A stretch of DNA of 64,000 nt, taken from NCBI GenBank assembly GCA_030922375.1, contig JAVEPB010000216.1, positions 1-64,000 on the forward strand, in the 5' to 3' direction. A program made the position numbers and the translations under genes. The DNA comes from a bacterium. GTDB lineage: Bacteria; UBA8248. Under the pieces are notes generated by a model that ran no database searches, was not told where the DNA came from, and saw nothing but the letters and a program-made list of their open reading frames with translations. This document shows positions 54,565 through 63,021 of the stretch, one piece after another. Position 1 is the first letter of the stretch. Every line of letters starts with the position of its first letter.

Positions 54565-56106
54565 ATGATGTTTCGAATGCGGTTAAAAATTGTTTTCCTA
54601 TCGGCACTGGCGTTTATTCTTGCGGCGGCGCTCGCGTCGGCGCCGGCGCACGCGGTCAAGAAACTGGTCTTCACGGCGGGGTCCGCCACCAAGAGCCTCG
54701 ACCCAGCCCTTCACCCGGGCGGTACGTTCGACGCCCTGTTGCAACTGCCCGTCTTCGACACCCTGGTTTTTCACACGCCGGACGGAAAGTTCGAGCCGAG
54801 TCTCGCCACTTCCTGGGAATTCAAGAGCCCGACCCTTATCCGGTTCAAATTGAGAAAAGGCGTTAAGTACCACGACGGGGGCACATTCAAGGCGGCGGAC
54901 GTGAAGTACAGCCTCGAGCGCGTGCTGGGCACGAAACGCTCCCGCTGGAAGTCATTCATCAACATGATCAAGGAAGTCAAGGTCATCGACGATTCGACCG
55001 TCGATATCTCTCTGAAAATCCCCTTCGGCCCCGTCTTGGCGCACCTCGCCATACCCGTCGCCTCCATCGTCAGCCCCGCGGCCGCCGAAAAGCTCGGGAA
55101 GAAATTCCGGCGAAATCCGGTGGGAACGGGACCGTTCACCTTCGACAAGTGGGTGACGGGCGAGTACATCCGCTTCAAGGCCAACCCAAACTACTGGGGC
55201 GGCAAGCCAAAGTACGACGTGCTCGAGTTCCGGCCGATACCCGAGGCCTCGACACGGGTGCTCCAGCTCCGGGCCGGCGAGGTGGACCTGGCCATGTTCC
55301 TGCCGCCATCGCAGATGGGCGAGGTGGACAAGGACCCGAAGCTTGACATGATCAAGAATTCGCTTTTCCGGGTGATCTTCGTCGGAATGCAAAACAAGAT
55401 TAAACCCTTCGACAATCCGCTCGTCCGCCAGGCGGTCAACTACGCCGTGGATACCAAAACCGTGGTTGAAAAAGTCATGCTCGGCGTTGGCAAGGCGATT
55501 CGAGGGCCCATCGGACCGGCCACATGGGGATACGACCCGAAATTCGAGGCCATGGGCTACAGCTACAATCCGGCGAAGGCCAAGGAGCTGCTGAAAAAAG
55601 CGGGGTATCCCAACGGTTTCGAGACCGACTTCTGGCATCCCACCGGCAAGTACACCGCCGACAAGGTGGCGGCCGAAGCCATTCAGGCCCAGCTTGCGAA
55701 AGTGGGCATTCGCGTCAAGCTCCGCACCGGCGGCTGGGGTCTCGTCGCGCCCACCATCCGCAATGGCAAGGCGCCGATTTACTTCTACGGCTGGGGCGTA
55801 ATGTCGGGCGATCCCGACATGGTTTTTTATAACAAATACCACTCGAAGAACTGGGGCCGTAAGGGCAACTACAGCCGCTACAAAAATCCCGTGGTGGACG
55901 ATCTGGTTATCAAGGCCCGAAAAGAGGTCAGCCCGGCCAAACGGAAGAGCCTTTACATGAAGATTACGAAAATCGTGCTCAAGGATGCGCCGTGGCTCTT
56001 CTTCAAGCAGGAAGTCATGCTGGTCGGCAAGAGCAAGAAGCTCAAGGGCGTGATTTTCCATCCCTCCGAGCGTATCTACTTCCACAAGGCGTATTTTGAA
56101 AAATAA
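54565..56106 (+). CDS. ABC transporter substrate-binding protein, family 5 (peptide/opine type)
   Basis: 513 aa with signal peptide; TAGSATKSLDPALHPGGTFDALLQLPVFDTLVFHTPDGKFEPSLATSWEFKSPTLIRFKLRKGVKYHDGGTFKAADVKYSLERV...GTGPFTFDKWVTGEYIRFKANPNYWGGKPKYDVLEFRPIPEASTRVLQLRAGEVDL. Confidence 0.95.
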   Translation: MMFRMRLKIVFLSALAFILAAALASAPAHAVKKLVFTAGSATKSLDPALHPGGTFDALLQLPVFDTLVFHTPDGKFEPSLATSWEFKSPTLIRFKLRKGVKYHDGGTFKAADVKYSLERVLGTKRSRWKSFINMIKEVKVIDDSTVDISLKIPFGPVLAHLAIPVASIVSPAAAEKLGKKFRRNPVGTGPFTFDKWVTGEYIRFKANPNYWGGKPKYDVLEFRPIPEASTRVLQLRAGEVDLAMFLPPSQMGEVDKDPKLDMIKNSLFRVIFVGMQNKIKPFDNPLVRQAVNYAVDTKTVVEKVMLGVGKAIRGPIGPATWGYDPKFEAMGYSYNPAKAKELLKKAGYPNGFETDFWHPTGKYTADKVAAEAIQAQLAKVGIRVKLRTGGWGLVAPTIRNGKAPIYFYGWGVMSGDPDMVFYNKYHSKNWGRKGNYSRYKNPVVDDLVIKARKEVSPAKRKSLYMKITKIVLKDAPWLFFKQEVMLVGKSKKLKGVIFHPSERIYFHKAYFEK

Positions 56107-56127
56107 AATCTGACGCGCCGAAAAATA

Positions 56128-56168
56128 AAAACCGCCTCCGGCCTCGGCCGGGGGCGGTTTTCTTTTTG
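56128..56168. terminator. Rho-independent (likely bidirectional) terminator between convergent genes
   Basis: AAAACCGCCTCCGGCC-TC-GGCCGGGGGCGGTTTTCTTTTTG: about 16-bp stem with one G-T wobble and T-rich tract. Confidence 0.9.
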
Positions 56169-56186
56169 TCCGGCGACTCTACCGGC

Positions 56187-57095
56187 TCATGTCCGCTGGC
56201 GTGGGTCGAGAGCGTCCCGGAGGCCGTCGCCCAGAAGGTTAAAGGCGAGAATGACGGCCATGAGCGAAAAACCCGGAATCGCGATCAGATGCGGCGCGAG
56301 CCCGATGTAGGATCGCGCGTCGGCCAGCATGGCGCCCCACTCGGGCGTCGGAGGCGGAACGCCGATTCCGAGAAAGCTCAGGCCCGAGGCCACGCGAATC
56401 GAGGTGGCGATGAGAAATGTGGACTGAACGACGATGGGGCCGAGCGTCCCCGGCAGGATGTGGAAGGCGATGATTCGCCAGTGACGGTTGCCCACGGCCC
56501 TGGCCGCCTCGATGAACTCCGTTTCCTTGAGCACGAGAACCGAACTGCGCACGAGACGGGCGTAGGTCGGCATCGAGAATATCCCCACCGCGAGCATGAT
56601 GTTCGTCACTCCCGCGCCGATGATGGCGATCAAGAGTATCGCCAAAAGTATGCGCGGGAAGGTGAGCATCACATCCACCACCCGCATGATGATGGTGTCG
56701 AGCCATCCGCCGAAATAGCCCCCGACGAGCCCGAAAAAGACGCCGCCCGCCGCACCGATAAGGACCGAGAACACGCCGATGACGAGCGAGGTGCGGGCGC
56801 CGAATATCACCCGGCTCAACACATCGCGACCGAAATTATCGGTGCCGAAAGGATGGGCGATCGAGGGCGACTTAAGGGTGTTCTGAAGGTCCGAGAATAT
56901 CGGGTCGTAGGGGGCAATCCACTGCGCGCCGAGGGCCGCGAGAGTGAATATGATTATCAGGACGCCCCCGGCGAGGGCCACCCGGTGAACGCGGAGTTGG
57001 GCCCACACCGAGGCCCAGAGGGTGTGGACCGGCTCGGCCTCTTCCTCGCTGGCGGGGAGGTCTTTCCCCCAAGAAAAACCGTGATCTTGTGTCAT
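56187..57095 (-). CDS. ABC transporter permease (DppC-like)
   Basis: 302 aa; SIAHPFGTDNFGRDVLSRVIFGARTSLVIGVFSVLIGAAGGVFFGLVGGYFGGWLDTIIMRVVDVMLTFPRILLAI...EAARAVGNRHWRIIAFHILPGTLGPIVVQ. Confidence 0.95.
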   Translation of the reverse strand: MTQDHGFSWGKDLPASEEEAEPVHTLWASVWAQLRVHRVALAGGVLIIIFTLAALGAQWIAPYDPIFSDLQNTLKSPSIAHPFGTDNFGRDVLSRVIFGARTSLVIGVFSVLIGAAGGVFFGLVGGYFGGWLDTIIMRVVDVMLTFPRILLAILLIAIIGAGVTNIMLAVGIFSMPTYARLVRSSVLVLKETEFIEAARAVGNRHWRIIAFHILPGTLGPIVVQSTFLIATSIRVASGLSFLGIGVPPPTPEWGAMLADARSYIGLAPHLIAIPGFSLMAVILAFNLLGDGLRDALDPRQRT

Positions 57096-58024
57096 CGGTT
57101 TTCGCCCCCGTAGCGCACTCTGGGGTTGAAGACGGCGTAGAGCAGGTCTACGACGACGTTGACGAAGGCGAAAGTGAGAGCGAAGAAAAGGAGCGAGCCC
57201 TGGACGGAGGCGTAGTCCCTCATCTTGATGGCATCGACGATGTAACGCCCCAGGCCGGGCCAGGCGAAGACGGACTCGGTGATGACCGAACCGCCGAGGA
57301 GGTAGCCCGACTGAAGGCCGATCACCGTGATGACGGGCAGCAGGGCGTTTTTCAGCGCGTGGACGTAGTTGACCTTTCGCTCATCGAGCCCTTTCGAGCG
57401 GGCCGTCGTGATGTATTCGCTGCCGATGATCTCGAGCATGGTGTTTCGCGTCATGCGCGCCACGAGGCCGGCCCCGGTCACCCCCAGCGTCGCGGCGGGC
57501 ATGATCAGGTGGGCCCAGGTCCCCTTGCCTCCAGCGGGAAGCCAGCCCAGATACACCGAAAAGAACCCCATCAGGATCAGCCCGAGCCAGAACGAGGGCA
57601 TGGATATCCCCAAAAGGGCGCCCGTCATGCTCCCATAGTCGATTTTCGAGTAGGGGTTTATCGCCGAAAACACCCCTGCCGTAAGACCCAGTACCGTGGC
57701 CAACAACATGGCCCAGAAGGCGAGTTGGAGCGTGTTGCCGAAGCGGGTAAGCACCTCCTCCAACACGGGAAGGTCGGAGTTGATCGAACGGCCCAGATCG
57801 CCCCTGAGGGCGCGGTCCATGTAGATGAAATACTGGATGTGGAGCGGCTTATCCAGCCCGTATTCGCGGCGGATCTCCTCGACGTATTCTTCCTCGGCGA
57901 ACTCTCCGGCGAGGGCCTCGGCGGGATCGCCCGGAATCATCCGGATGGAAAGGAATATGACGATCGACACCCCGAACAGGACCGGAACGAGCATTAAAAC
58001 CCGCTTCATGACGTATTCGAGCAT
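57092..58024 (-). CDS. ABC transporter permease (DppB-like)
   Basis: MLEYVMKRVLMLVPVLFGVSIVIFLSIRMIPGDPAEALAGE...EVLTRFGNTLQLAFWAMLLATVLGLTAGVFSA...TTARSKGLDERKVNYVHALKNALLPVITVIGLQSGYLLGGSVITESVFAWPGLGRYIVDAI. Confidence 0.95.
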   Translation of the reverse strand: MLEYVMKRVLMLVPVLFGVSIVIFLSIRMIPGDPAEALAGEFAEEEYVEEIRREYGLDKPLHIQYFIYMDRALRGDLGRSINSDLPVLEEVLTRFGNTLQLAFWAMLLATVLGLTAGVFSAINPYSKIDYGSMTGALLGISMPSFWLGLILMGFFSVYLGWLPAGGKGTWAHLIMPAATLGVTGAGLVARMTRNTMLEIIGSEYITTARSKGLDERKVNYVHALKNALLPVITVIGLQSGYLLGGSVITESVFAWPGLGRYIVDAIKMRDYASVQGSLLFFALTFAFVNVVVDLLYAVFNPRVRYGGENR

Positions 58025-58370
58025 GATTTTCCCGGTATTCGGTTTGATGAAAGCGAACGAAAGCTTGCGCAATAATAATTTGAAAAAGACAGCCTGATAG
58101 TGCCTTCGAAGAGGCCCGAGCGTCAATCTTCCCAAGGCTTCAGGACTCTGTTCGTGAGAGCGGATTCTGACCTCTTGCGAGTGAGATTAACGGGCGGAAT
58201 CCGGAAACCGAAAGGCCTTTTAAAGAAAGGAATTTAGGATTCAGATGGATAATTGGGTGGGACGTGGCCACATTGCCGCGGCATGTTTCAGACTCCAATC
58301 GCTGCCTGATTAGGATTTAAACATGCACAAAACAACATATTTGAGATTGAAAAGAACAGGCCGACGATCA

Positions 58371-59327
58371 TTATTTCATCAAATCCGAGGCCAGCTCGGG
58401 GGTGAGATTTCCGCCGCTGATCACGGCGACCGTTTTACCCGCCGAGGGGATTTTCCCGGCCAGAAAAGCCGCGACCGGTACGGCGCCCGCCGGTTCCGCC
58501 AAGATTTTTCCGCGCATCAGCAACATCCGGAAAGCGTCGGCTATCTCTTCCTCGCTCACCAATACAACGTCATCGACGTACTTTTTAACATGCTGGAAGG
58601 GAACGTCCCCGGGGCGCGTGGATGAAAGCGCGTCACACATCGTCCGCCAGCGCTCAACCGTCACGGGTTCTCCGGCCTTGAAAGAGCGCGACATCGCGGG
58701 CGCGCCCTCGGGCTGGGCACCAATAACACGAACGCGGGGATTATTGAGCTTAATAGCAGTCGCGACAGACCCCAAAAGCCCGCCGGCGGCAACCGGAGTA
58801 ACAACCGTATCCACATTCGGCATGTCCTCGATAATTTCCAGCGCCAAGCTCGAATGGCCGATCATCGCTTCACGGCCTTCCGTATCCACCGCGACCATGC
58901 CGCGCTCGCGGGATATTTCTTCCACCTTCGGCTGCCGGGCGAGATATTCATTATCGCAAAACACGACCTCCCCGCCGAACCCACGCACCGCCTCCACTTT
59001 ATAAGGGCTCACCTGCCTCATCATCACAACCGCGACCTTCACCCCCAGCTCACGCCCCGCGTAGGCGAACCCTTGCGCGAAATTCCCCGAGGACCCGAGC
59101 ACCACTCCCTTCGCGCGATCCTCGGGGCTCATTTTTTGTAGAAGATAAAAAGACGCCCGGACTTTATAGGCTCCCATCGGCTGGTGATTTTCGAGCTTGA
59201 GAAAAAGCGTTTCCCTGCCCACTTCCCCGCTCGATCTCGAAAAGGGGAGGATCGGGGTCCGGCGGACCTGAGAAGGGAGGATCGCCCGTGCCGCTTCTAT
59301 TTCTTCAAGGGTAATCAAATTGACCAT
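58371..59327 (-). CDS. threonine/serine dehydratase family PLP-dependent enzyme
   Basis: 318 aa; ARAILPSQVRRTPILPFSRSS...ETLFLKLENHQPMGAYKVRASFYLLQKMSPEDRAKGVVLGSSGNFAQGFAYAGRELGVKVAVVM...VVTPVAAGGLLGSVATAIK. Confidence 0.93.
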   Translation of the reverse strand: MVNLITLEEIEAARAILPSQVRRTPILPFSRSSGEVGRETLFLKLENHQPMGAYKVRASFYLLQKMSPEDRAKGVVLGSSGNFAQGFAYAGRELGVKVAVVMMRQVSPYKVEAVRGFGGEVVFCDNEYLARQPKVEEISRERGMVAVDTEGREAMIGHSSLALEIIEDMPNVDTVVTPVAAGGLLGSVATAIKLNNPRVRVIGAQPEGAPAMSRSFKAGEPVTVERWRTMCDALSSTRPGDVPFQHVKKYVDDVVLVSEEEIADAFRMLLMRGKILAEPAGAVPVAAFLAGKIPSAGKTVAVISGGNLTPELASDLMK

Positions 59328-59437
59328 ACGATCAGTCCATCCATCGGAATGGAAAAAATGAAGCGCTTATGTAATGACAGCTTCAACAGGTCGGTTCCGG
59401 AACACGAGAAAACAGCCGGGAAAAATATCTACTCTAC

Positions 59438-60634
59438 TCAAGCCACCCCGAGAAGGGAGACAAGCAACCGGCTGTATACCTGGGAGGTGAAAAATAGCTG
59501 CTGGGTCTCAACAAATTCATCCACCTGATGAGATATTCCGGCGTCGCCCGGACCGAGAATGAAGGTGGGGATTCCCGCCCGGACAAAATGGTTCATATCC
59601 GTCGCGCCCGTCTTGCCCGTCGGCTCGAAATCCTCCCCGAGCACTTCCTTGACCGCCTGGCGCGCGGCATCGACCAGAGGATGATCGAGCGGGATCTCCG
59701 CCGGGCCGCCCGTCGTCGGAATATGCCGATCAATTCTGGCCTTGATTTTCGGGTTCGACTTCATCACGCGGTTGAGCACCTCTTGTATCTCTCGTTCCGC
59801 CTCCTCTTCGCTCTCGCCCGGAACCAGCCGCCGGTCCACCACCACCTCGCATGCATTCGGAATAACATTATCCTTGATCCCGCCCTTCGCCAACGTGACC
59901 GTGCAGGTGGGATGCCCGCATAGCCGGTGTTTCCTCTCGGTCAAGCTTTCCCCGTATTTTTCGAGCTCCTGTAAAACAGGCGCCATCGCGAAGATGGCGT
60001 TCACCCCCAGATCAGGCCGCGAGGAATGCGCAAGCACCCCCTCGGTGATCACCACGGGGCGGAAACTGCCGCGGTGAGCGACGACAACCCGGCTCGATGA
60101 GGGCTCGCCGACTAACCCGTAATCCGCGCTAAAATTCTCGACGAGTTTTCTCGCCCCGCGCGAGCAAAACTCCTCGTCCGCCACGGCGGTCATGACGATA
60201 TCGCCCTTAAGCCGCACGCCGGAGCGGGAAACCGCGCGTATGGCGTAAAGCTGACAGGCCAGCGAGCCTTTCGCGTCCGTAGAGCCCCGGCCGTACACCC
60301 GGCCATCGCGAATTTCGCCGCCAAAGGGCTTTTCCGTCCAGCCCTCGCCCGCGGGGACAACATCGATATGAGTATTGAAAGCGAACGTGGGAGTCCCCTC
60401 GGCGCCGCGTAGCCGTCCGATAACATTCGGGCGGTCGGGCAAAACCTCCTGAAGCTCGACCTCGCAGCCGCTCTCCTTCAGGTGATCGGCCACAAACCGC
60501 GCTATCTCCTTCTCGGGAACATCCGGATTCGTCGAATCGATTTGAACGAGATCGGACAAAAGACTCGACACCTCCGACTCGGAGATATCCGATAGAATCG
60601 CATCAACTCCCAAATTTCCGCTCAAATCATTCAT
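59438..60634 (-). CDS. M20 family ArgE/DapE deacylase-like metallopeptidase
   Basis: 398 aa; TFAFNTHIDVVPAGEGWTEKPFGGEIRDGRVYGRGSTDAKGSLACQLYAIRAV...TAVADEEFCSRGARKLVENF...GKTGATDMNHFVRAGIPTFILGPGD. Confidence 0.94.
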   Translation of the reverse strand: MNDLSGNLGVDAILSDISESEVSSLLSDLVQIDSTNPDVPEKEIARFVADHLKESGCEVELQEVLPDRPNVIGRLRGAEGTPTFAFNTHIDVVPAGEGWTEKPFGGEIRDGRVYGRGSTDAKGSLACQLYAIRAVSRSGVRLKGDIVMTAVADEEFCSRGARKLVENFSADYGLVGEPSSSRVVVAHRGSFRPVVITEGVLAHSSRPDLGVNAIFAMAPVLQELEKYGESLTERKHRLCGHPTCTVTLAKGGIKDNVIPNACEVVVDRRLVPGESEEEAEREIQEVLNRVMKSNPKIKARIDRHIPTTGGPAEIPLDHPLVDAARQAVKEVLGEDFEPTGKTGATDMNHFVRAGIPTFILGPGDAGISHQVDEFVETQQLFFTSQVYSRLLVSLLGVA

Positions 60635-60661
60635 CCTCTTGGCTCAAAAACAATCTATTAG

Positions 60662-61819
60662 TCAGCCGACAACCAGATCGCGAGAAAAATTCGTGATGAC
60701 CTCACAACCATTTTCCGTAACAGTAAGGGTTTCGCTGAGACCGAAACCCCACTTCTCGTCCACTCGAAGGGCCGGCGGCAGATGGAAAACCATTCCCGCC
60801 TCGAGTACCCGATCATCGTTTTGCTTTAAATCCATAATCGCGCCCTCGCCCCATCCCGGCGCGAAACCGATGCCCACCGAGTAGCCAAGCCGCTTTTTAT
60901 AATACTCGTAGAGGTCTTTTTTCCGCAGAATGCCCGTGCAAGCCTCGTCCACCTCGCCCGAAGTCACGCCGGGCCGAATGGCGGCGATGGCCGCATCGAG
61001 TCCCTCGTTCAGCGCATCCCACATCCGCTTCATGCGATCGGGGGCCGGCCCGATAACGGCGGAGCGCATGAGCGGTCCCGTATAGCGGTTGAATACGCCG
61101 CTGATTTCAACCAAAAGCGTATCGCCCGTTTCCATTTTTCGGCGGCGAAACGAGGTATGCGCGACAGCGGACCTGGGGCCCGAAGTGACAATGGGAGAAG
61201 TCGTGAATGGCTCGCTGCCCGCGCTGATCAGCCCTCCCGCCGCCGCCGCCGCCACATCGTTTTCCGAATTTCCCTCCCGGGCGGCCTCAAGGGACTCGGC
61301 CATCCCCGCTTCGGTAATTCTCGCCGCCTGGCGGATGTATTCGATCTCGGCGGGAGATTTCACGAGACGGCCCTTTTCGACTGTCCCGCCCAAATCCCGC
61401 CAGGTCACCTCGGGAAGGGCCTCCTGAATTCGTTTCAGGTTCCTGGAGGTCAGCCAGTTGCTCGAGCCTTCATAGCCGATTGCCCCGGCGCCCAAGCCGC
61501 GATCGTCGAGGACTTTTTTTGTCGCCGATATCGGATCGTCGGTATCTTCCCATATGACAACATCGCTCACCCACGAGTAATAATCCGCGAGACGGCTTTC
61601 GAGACCCCGGCAAAGCAATGTGGGATCTCCCGCGCGGGGAACCAGGAGAAACTGATAGTTGGGCGTGCCCACCGTCTGATAGCCGGACAAATAAAAAACA
61701 TTATGGGTCTGGTGCACCAAGAGGGCATCGGTATTTTCCGCCTCAAGTTCTTTCTGAACCGCGGCGACACGCCCCCGAAACTCCTCCTCGGAGAAAATTA
61801 AATCTTTTTCAAGCGTCAT
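60662..61819 (-). CDS. M24 (pita-bread fold) creatinase/Xaa-Pro-peptidase-like protein, copy 1
   Basis: 385 aa; FSEEEFRGRVAAVQKELEAENTDALLVHQTHNVFYLSGYQTVG...VKSPAEIEYIRQAARITEAGMAESLEAAREGNSENDVAAAA...GDTLLVEISGVFNRYTGPLMRSAVIG. Confidence 0.9.
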   Translation of the reverse strand: MTLEKDLIFSEEEFRGRVAAVQKELEAENTDALLVHQTHNVFYLSGYQTVGTPNYQFLLVPRAGDPTLLCRGLESRLADYYSWVSDVVIWEDTDDPISATKKVLDDRGLGAGAIGYEGSSNWLTSRNLKRIQEALPEVTWRDLGGTVEKGRLVKSPAEIEYIRQAARITEAGMAESLEAAREGNSENDVAAAAAGGLISAGSEPFTTSPIVTSGPRSAVAHTSFRRRKMETGDTLLVEISGVFNRYTGPLMRSAVIGPAPDRMKRMWDALNEGLDAAIAAIRPGVTSGEVDEACTGILRKKDLYEYYKKRLGYSVGIGFAPGWGEGAIMDLKQNDDRVLEAGMVFHLPPALRVDEKWGFGLSETLTVTENGCEVITNFSRDLVVG

Positions 61820-61841
61820 AACGCCTCCGTGCCTTTCGAAC

Positions 61842-63005
61842 TCATCGAACGGCCAGTTCGCGAGAGAAATTCGTGATTACCTCACAGCCACTATCCGTAA
61901 CAAGAATCGTCTCGCTCAAGCCGAATCCCCAAATGCCATCCACCCGAAGCGCCGGCGGCATGTGAAACACCATGCCCGCCGCGAGTTCACGGGGGTCTCC
62001 CCGCTTGAGATCGATGATATGACCGTTACCCCAGTCGGGCGGAAACCCCACACCGACCGAATAGCCGAGTCGCTTCCGGTAATTGTCGTAAAGACCCGCC
62101 TTCTCGATCACGGCCGTGCACGCCGCATCGGCCTCGCCGGAAGTGACCCCGGGCCGAATAACGGCGATGGCCGCCTCTAGCGCTTCGACAAGTACATCCC
62201 ACATGCCCTGAAGGCGATCGGGCGGTTTCCCGACAACGGCGGAGCGCATCAGCGGCGCCGAATAGCGGTAATACGATCCGGTCCACTCGAGAAGGACGGT
62301 ATCGCCCTTCACAAGCTTTCTGCGCAAAAAAGAAGTATGCGCCACCGCCGAGCGGGGGCCCGATGTCAGGATAGGCGACATGGTCAGCGGCTCGCTTCCG
62401 GCCGCGATAGTCGCGGCGGCTCCGGCGGCCGCCACGTCGTTTTCACTAGCCCCCTCGCGAATCGCCTCGATGGCCGCCTGCATCCCGGCCTCGGTGGTGC
62501 GCGCGGAGCGGCGAATATATTCGATCTCGGCGGGCGACTTGATCATCCGTCCCTCTTCCACAATTCCCGCCTGATCGGACCACTCCGCCCCGGGAAGAGC
62601 GGTCTTAAGACTCGCGAATACCCGCGTTGTGAAAGAGGGGCTCGTCCCTTCATAGCCGAGATGACCCGAGGCGACCCGTTTTTCTTCGAGTAGCGCTCGT
62701 GTCAGTTCGACAGGATCCTCGTCGTCTTCCCAGACGACGATATCCTCGAACGGCGTGTAGTAGCGTCCCAGATCCCCCTCCAGCCGCCGGAGGAAAAGCG
62801 TGGGCTCGCCCGACCGGGGCACCAGGACGAATTGGTAATTGTTCTGACCAACCGTCTGGTAGCCCGTCAGGTAATTCATGTTGTGTATTTGAAAAACTAA
62901 AATGGCGTCCACACCACGCTCGGCTAAAATCTTCTGCACAGCCGAAACGCGGCCGTGGTATTCCCCTTCCGAGAACGCCAGTTCCTTCTTTATTTTCGTT
63001 GTCAT
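61842..63005 (-). CDS. M24 (pita-bread fold) creatinase/Xaa-Pro-peptidase-like protein, copy 2 (tandem paralog)
   Basis: 387 aa; FSEGEYHGRVSAVQKILAERGVDAILVFQIHNMNYLTGYQTVG...KSPAEIEYIRRSARTTEAGMQAAIEAIREGASENDVAAAG...GDTVLLEWTGSYYRYSAPLMRSAVVG; shares long stretches with copy 1. Confidence 0.9.
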   Translation of the reverse strand: MTTKIKKELAFSEGEYHGRVSAVQKILAERGVDAILVFQIHNMNYLTGYQTVGQNNYQFVLVPRSGEPTLFLRRLEGDLGRYYTPFEDIVVWEDDEDPVELTRALLEEKRVASGHLGYEGTSPSFTTRVFASLKTALPGAEWSDQAGIVEEGRMIKSPAEIEYIRRSARTTEAGMQAAIEAIREGASENDVAAAGAAATIAAGSEPLTMSPILTSGPRSAVAHTSFLRRKLVKGDTVLLEWTGSYYRYSAPLMRSAVVGKPPDRLQGMWDVLVEALEAAIAVIRPGVTSGEADAACTAVIEKAGLYDNYRKRLGYSVGVGFPPDWGNGHIIDLKRGDPRELAAGMVFHMPPALRVDGIWGFGLSETILVTDSGCEVITNFSRELAVR

Positions 63006-63021
63006 TTAAAAGTTCAGACCT

